A stretch of 8,639 nucleotides of DNA from a bacterium. GTDB lineage: Bacteria; UBA10199; 2-02-FULL-44-16; JAAZCA01. The position numbers were made by a program, and so were the translations under genes. The stretch spans positions 1 to 8,639 of the forward strand of contig JBAZOP010000109.1 in the NCBI GenBank assembly GCA_041648665.1. Reading direction: 5' to 3'. This document shows, in pieces, positions 5,829 to 8,639 of this stretch. How positions within the stretch are numbered: the first letter of the stretch is position 1; each line of letters starts with the position of its first letter. Below the pieces are notes generated by a model. The model searched no databases and was not told where the DNA came from. It saw only the letters and a list, made by a program, of their open reading frames with translations.

Positions 5829-7762
5829 GAATCCCCCAAAGTGAGCGCACCGCCTCCCTGCAGAGAAGCGCGCTCCGCAAAGCGCGGAGAGAGACCGGTC
5901 GAGACGAGCTTGCGGATTTCGTGGTCGTACTGCGCCAGGGTCTGCATGCAGACCACCTGGCCCTCCATGCCTGTGATCTCCGCGACCTCCACAACTTTTC
6001 TCTCGATCCCCACGCGCGCCACCTGCACTATGAGTCTCACCGCCCTGGCTATCTGCTCGCGCGCGGCTGCAAGCGGCAGATCGAGACCCGCCATGAGCAC
6101 CATGGTCTCGAGCCTCGATATCGCATCGCGCGGCGAATTTGCGTGCACCGTGGTGAGCGAGCCCTCGTGGCCCGTGTTCATCGCCTGGAGCATATCGATC
6201 GCCTCGGCGCCGCGACATTCGCCTACAACGATCCTATCCGGCCGCATGCGCAGCGCGTTGCGCACCAGGTCCCTTATCCCGACTCCGCCGGTCCCCTCGA
6301 TATTGGGCGGCCTCGATTCCAGCATCACGAGATTCGGCTTTATGATCTTGAGCTCGGCTGCGTCCTCTATCGTGACGATGCGCTCCTTGTCGCTTATCTT
6401 GGAGGCCAGCGCGGCCAGGAGCGTGGTCTTGCCTGCGCCGGTTCCGCCCGACACGACGATCGAGGCCTTGGCAAGGACGCAGTTCGCGAGGAAACGGGCG
6501 GTCTCTGAAGGCAGCATACCCAAGCTCACGAGTTCGGCCAGCCCCCGGTTCATCCTCGCGAATTTGCGGATCGTGAGCACCGGGCCGTTCAGCGCAAGCG
6601 GCGGGATGACGGCGTGGAGTCTCGATCCGTCGGAGAGCCTCGCGTCGACCATGGGCGAGGCCTCGTCCAGCCTCCTGCATGTGGGAGCGAGCATCCTCTC
6701 TATGACGGCCATGAGATGATTCGAATCGAGGAATGCCGCAGGGACTCGCTCCATCGCCCCGCATCTCTCGATGAAGATGTCGTTGGGACCGTTGACCATG
6801 ATCTCGGTGACTTCCTCGTCGCGAAGGAGCGTCGTCACCGGGCCGAACCCCGTCGTCTCCTCGACGGCGCGCGAAACGATCTGGTCTATGCGCGCACCGG
6901 CGCGCTCCTCCTCCGAGAGCCCCTCCGCTATCCTCTGCGCCACCCCCTCCGCCCTTCGTTTGAACTCTCCGGGCTCGCTACGCGCGTGCAGTTCGTCCTC
7001 TATCTTTAAAAATTCCCGATCCACCCTCATCCTGCAGAGCACCCGATCGATTGCATCCGGTCTTTCGAAGGCAACGCCTTTATCTTTACCTGACGGATCG
7101 ACAACAGCATCGGACCTCCGCGGCCGGGCGATCGCCCTCTCCAGCATCCTCTGCCCCAGACCCGCGATATCGTCGCCGTCGCCCCACGAAGGAAGCGCCC
7201 ATCTCCTCGAGAGTTCCGCCGCGATGGCGACGCTGTGAGGAACGAAACAGAACCCGATCGGATGGAGCGCTTCGGAAGGATCGGCCAGACCATCGGCGAT
7301 GAGCTGCGCCGCATTGACGCCGAATGAATTCCTCGCATCGATCGAGATCATCGCAGGAACGCGGACTTCCGAAAAACCGACGGCGTGCAGCAATGAAATC
7401 ATATCTGCAGATCCGGCTGCGAGCATCGTGCGGACGATTATCAAATCGTATGCGGATTCGAGGGCTGCGATCGTCTCCTCATTCACTTCCTCTTCGCCCA
7501 CCTCCATGCGACCGAAACCCTGCGATTTGACGGCCAGGTATCCGCGCAATGCCTCGCTGCCAAGCATGGATATGTACGGACGCGCCTCTTTGTGCGTGCG
7601 AATCCCCGCATGAGCTCCGGCCTCGTTTGAGAGGATGAGGGCATTGACTCCGCCTTGCGCCATCCATGCGGCCGCCCTTTGAACGAAGGATCCCTCGGCA
7701 GGCGCATCCGTAGCGCAGATGACCGCAAACCACATGCAGCCCCTGTCCTTCGTCATCTCCAT
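5825..7762 (-). CDS. tadA: Tad pilus assembly ATPase TadA/CpaF with N-terminal TadZ/CpaE-like degenerate domain
   Basis: A 645-residue secretion ATPase that would power pilus assembly at the cytoplasmic face of the inner membrane. Residues about 245-645 are CpaF-like: the N-terminal element GFGPVTTLLRDEEVTEIMVNG (305-325), Walker A GGTGAGKT (439-446), Asp box RIVTIEDAAEL (461-471), Walker B IVVGE (511-515) and His box MNTGHEGSLTTVHANS (528-543). All catalytic motifs are intact. Residues 1 to about 225 are extra. They follow the MinD/ParA/CpaE fold order: a first strand, the Walker A position reading DAPAEGSFVQRAAAWMAQGG (no GK[ST]), strand ALILSNEAG, strand YDLIIVRT (105-112), and FVPHSVAIAAELSRRWALP, which matches the CpaE 'IPND...A...G.PL' region. 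Start: ATG 7762 overlaps the secretin stop by 10 bp. A second ATG at 7756 makes an ATGA overlap with GGAG directly before it, so the start may be two codons later. The TadA call is firm; the N-terminal domain call is inference. Confidence 0.93.
   Translation of the reverse strand: MEMTKDRGCMWFAVICATDAPAEGSFVQRAAAWMAQGGVNALILSNEAGAHAGIRTHKEARPYISMLGSEALRGYLAVKSQGFGRMEVGEEEVNEETIAALESAYDLIIVRTMLAAGSADMISLLHAVGFSEVRVPAMISIDARNSFGVNAAQLIADGLADPSEALHPIGFCFVPHSVAIAAELSRRWALPSWGDGDDIAGLGQRMLERAIARPRRSDAVVDPSGKDKGVAFERPDAIDRVLCRMRVDREFLKIEDELHARSEPGEFKRRAEGVAQRIAEGLSEEERAGARIDQIVSRAVEETTGFGPVTTLLRDEEVTEIMVNGPNDIFIERCGAMERVPAAFLDSNHLMAVIERMLAPTCRRLDEASPMVDARLSDGSRLHAVIPPLALNGPVLTIRKFARMNRGLAELVSLGMLPSETARFLANCVLAKASIVVSGGTGAGKTTLLAALASKISDKERIVTIEDAAELKIIKPNLVMLESRPPNIEGTGGVGIRDLVRNALRMRPDRIVVGECRGAEAIDMLQAMNTGHEGSLTTVHANSPRDAISRLETMVLMAGLDLPLAAAREQIARAVRLIVQVARVGIERKVVEVAEITGMEGQVVCMQTLAQYDHEIRKLVSTGLSPRFAERASLQGGGALTLGDS
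7088..7762 (-). other. TadZ/CpaE-like pseudo-ATPase domain fused to the assembly ATPase
   Basis: Protein domain, residues 1-225 of the ATPase above. In many Tad operons a separate tadZ/cpaE gene, encoding a MinD-like polar-localisation factor, sits between the secretin and tadA. Here no separate gene is present and this domain takes that place. The Walker A loop position (about residues 18-28) has no lysine or P-loop glycine pattern. The later strand YDLIIVRT sits where CpaE proteins carry 'YDxVIVD'. TadZ proteins are known for deviant Walker A motifs, but this one appears to have lost it completely. No receiver-like domain precedes it. Assignment rests on order of predicted strands and short motif resemblance only. 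Confidence 0.55.
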
Positions 7763-8639
7763 TTTTTAGGCCGCCCCTTCTTCGCGGACTTGTTCTCAAC
7801 CGCAGGAATGCCGTGCTCTTCCGCATACACCTGATGCTCCTTCTTCGAGCGGTCCTTTATCATCCGCTCTTCGGTGGCGAGGAAGTCCCGCAACGCCGCC
7901 TCCGCAGGGGCGGGCTGAGCCACGACCTTGGGCGTGACCACGATCACAAAATCGGATCTGTTGGACTGAAAATCCTTGGAAAGGAAGAGCGTGAATATGG
8001 AGGAGGACGTGTCGACGTCGCGAGGCACCCTGTTTTTCATCTTCACGTCGGTGTTTCTGACTATCCCACCCAGCACGACGCTGTGGCCCAGCGGGCAGAT
8101 CGCGGTCGTAGACACCGTATGCGTGTCGACGGCGCCCCGGATGTCGGCTGAGGGCGCCGAGAGCGTCGCCGAGATTTTGAGGTCCACTCCGCCCTCGACT
8201 TCGATCGGCGAGGCCTTGATATCCACGCCTATCTTTTTGAACTGGACCTCCTCGCCCTTGAGGAACGGAACCTCGGAGCCGCTGAATATCTGTGCCTCCT
8301 CGCCGCTCTTGACCACGATCGAAGGATTCTCGAGGACGCGGCCGTCTCCGCGCTCCCTGATGAAGCGCAACTTGGGTATAAAGTTGAAGACAAAACCCAG
8401 GATCGACTTCCCCATGTCTCCGATCGCGCCAGCGAGTCCGGCGCCGCCGCCCACCGCAGTCGTGCCCGAGCCTCCCTGCGGGAACGAGCCTGGCGACCAA
8501 TTGAAGGCGAGCTCACGGAGCGCCTCCTTCTTTATCTCCATGAGATGGAATTCCAGCTGTATCAGGTTCCCGCGGCCGACGCTGCGGCCCGTCTCGCGCA
8601 CCTCCATGAGATCCATAACGTACGGCGTGTAGAGCTTCG
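7753..8639 (-). CDS. Tad pilus outer-membrane secretin (RcpA/CpaC type), C-terminal part, 5' end outside window
   Basis: This is the C-terminal 294 residues of a secretin, the ring-shaped outer-membrane channel through which the Flp pilus exits. The frame stays open to the window edge, reading KLYTPYV before the first visible Met (8616), so the true start lies beyond 8639. Secretin signatures are visible: GRGNLIQLEFHLMEI (the strand that opens the secretin core), the FKKIGVDIKASPIEVEGG segment, GHSVVLGGIV, and the closing SDFVIVVTPKVV strand. A Gly/Ala-rich insertion of about 25 residues follows the first core strands. After the last core strand there is a charged tail of about 50 residues ending in KKGRPKKWR. 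The stop overlaps the start of the ATPase gene. The operon context (ATPase, TadB and TadC follow) supports RcpA/CpaC rather than a type II secretion GspD. I am sure of the family and fairly sure of the Tad assignment. Confidence 0.9.
   Translation of the reverse strand, partial: KLYTPYVMDLMEVRETGRSVGRGNLIQLEFHLMEIKKEALRELAFNWSPGSFPQGGSGTTAVGGGAGLAGAIGDMGKSILGFVFNFIPKLRFIRERGDGRVLENPSIVVKSGEEAQIFSGSEVPFLKGEEVQFKKIGVDIKASPIEVEGGVDLKISATLSAPSADIRGAVDTHTVSTTAICPLGHSVVLGGIVRNTDVKMKNRVPRDVDTSSSIFTLFLSKDFQSNRSDFVIVVTPKVVAQPAPAEAALRDFLATEERMIKDRSKKEHQVYAEEHGIPAVENKSAKKGRPKKWR

Noticed and set aside
5829..6218. Upstream extension of the tadB frame to an ATG at 6218
   Set aside because: It overlaps the conserved C-terminal part of tadA and encodes an Arg/Gly-rich shadow; ATG 5828 has coupling, a ribosome-binding site and a membrane segment right after it.
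5841..6719. Long plus-strand open frame (292 codons) opposite tadA
   Set aside because: Antisense to the Walker motifs of the ATPase; low-complexity Ser/Ala/Arg translation and no ribosome-binding site.
5825..7030. A separate stand-alone tadA starting at the internal ATG at 7030
   Set aside because: No stop or good ribosome-binding site separates the two parts; the reading frame is continuous, so a fusion is the simpler reading.
7976..8632. Plus-strand open frame (218 codons) opposite the secretin
   Set aside because: Antisense to conserved secretin motifs; composition typical of a shadow frame.
1..8639. tRNA, rRNA, CRISPR array, insertion sequence or attachment site
   Set aside because: No cloverleaf, regularly spaced repeat, transposase motif or terminal inverted repeat was seen on either strand.

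Overview
The window holds part of a Tad/Flp-type pilus (type IVc pilus, tight-adherence) assembly operon, followed by a separate lipoprotein gene. Every supported gene is on the minus strand, so transcription runs from high to low coordinates. A secretin, signal peptides and a lipobox lipoprotein indicate a Gram-negative (diderm) organism with GC-rich coding DNA. The accessory-gene style (TPR-like and FHA-like pieces, an acidic Ig-like lipoprotein, a -24/-12 promoter) resembles Deltaproteobacteria in the broad sense or related candidate phyla. That placement is an impression, not a determination.

Layout in the direction of transcription: (1) 8639-7753, C-terminal part of the outer-membrane secretin (RcpA/CpaC type), cut by the window edge. 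(2) 7762-5825, the assembly ATPase TadA/CpaF, carrying an N-terminal region of about 220 residues that looks like a TadZ/CpaE (MinD/ParA-type) domain without a working Walker A motif. (3) 5828-5133, a short TadB platform protein. (4) 5136-4531, an unrecognised secreted protein placed between tadB and tadC. (5) 4515-3640, TadC. (6) 3638-3201, a small membrane-anchored protein with a PAS-like C-terminal part. (7) 3208-2744, a single-pass protein with a helical, probably periplasmic domain. (8) 2765-1602, a GTG-start protein with a degenerate FHA-like region, one membrane segment and TPR-like helices. (9) 1611-955, a secreted protein ending in TPR-like helices. These nine genes overlap or are at most 15 bp apart, three by ATGA junctions (a fourth is possible at the ATPase start), so they form one translationally coupled operon. 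A GC hairpin with flanking T runs near 903-931 probably ends it.

After the terminator, 820-803 carries a good match to a sigma-54 (-24/-12) promoter that overlaps a perfect TATAAT. It lies directly upstream of a lipoprotein gene (779 to beyond position 1) with an acidic linker, an Ig/cadherin-like domain, a Glu run and a Cys-containing segment.

Together the secretin, ATPase, TadB and TadC would form the envelope-spanning pilus machine. The accessory proteins have topologies that would put PAS-like and FHA-like domains in the cytoplasm and helical-repeat domains in the periplasm, so they could be scaffold or regulatory parts of that machine. The pilin, prepilin peptidase, RcpC/CpaB and TadE/F/G genes are not in the window and would have to lie outside it. 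The two most unusual points are the TadZ-like/TadA fusion and the block of unrecognised genes after tadC.
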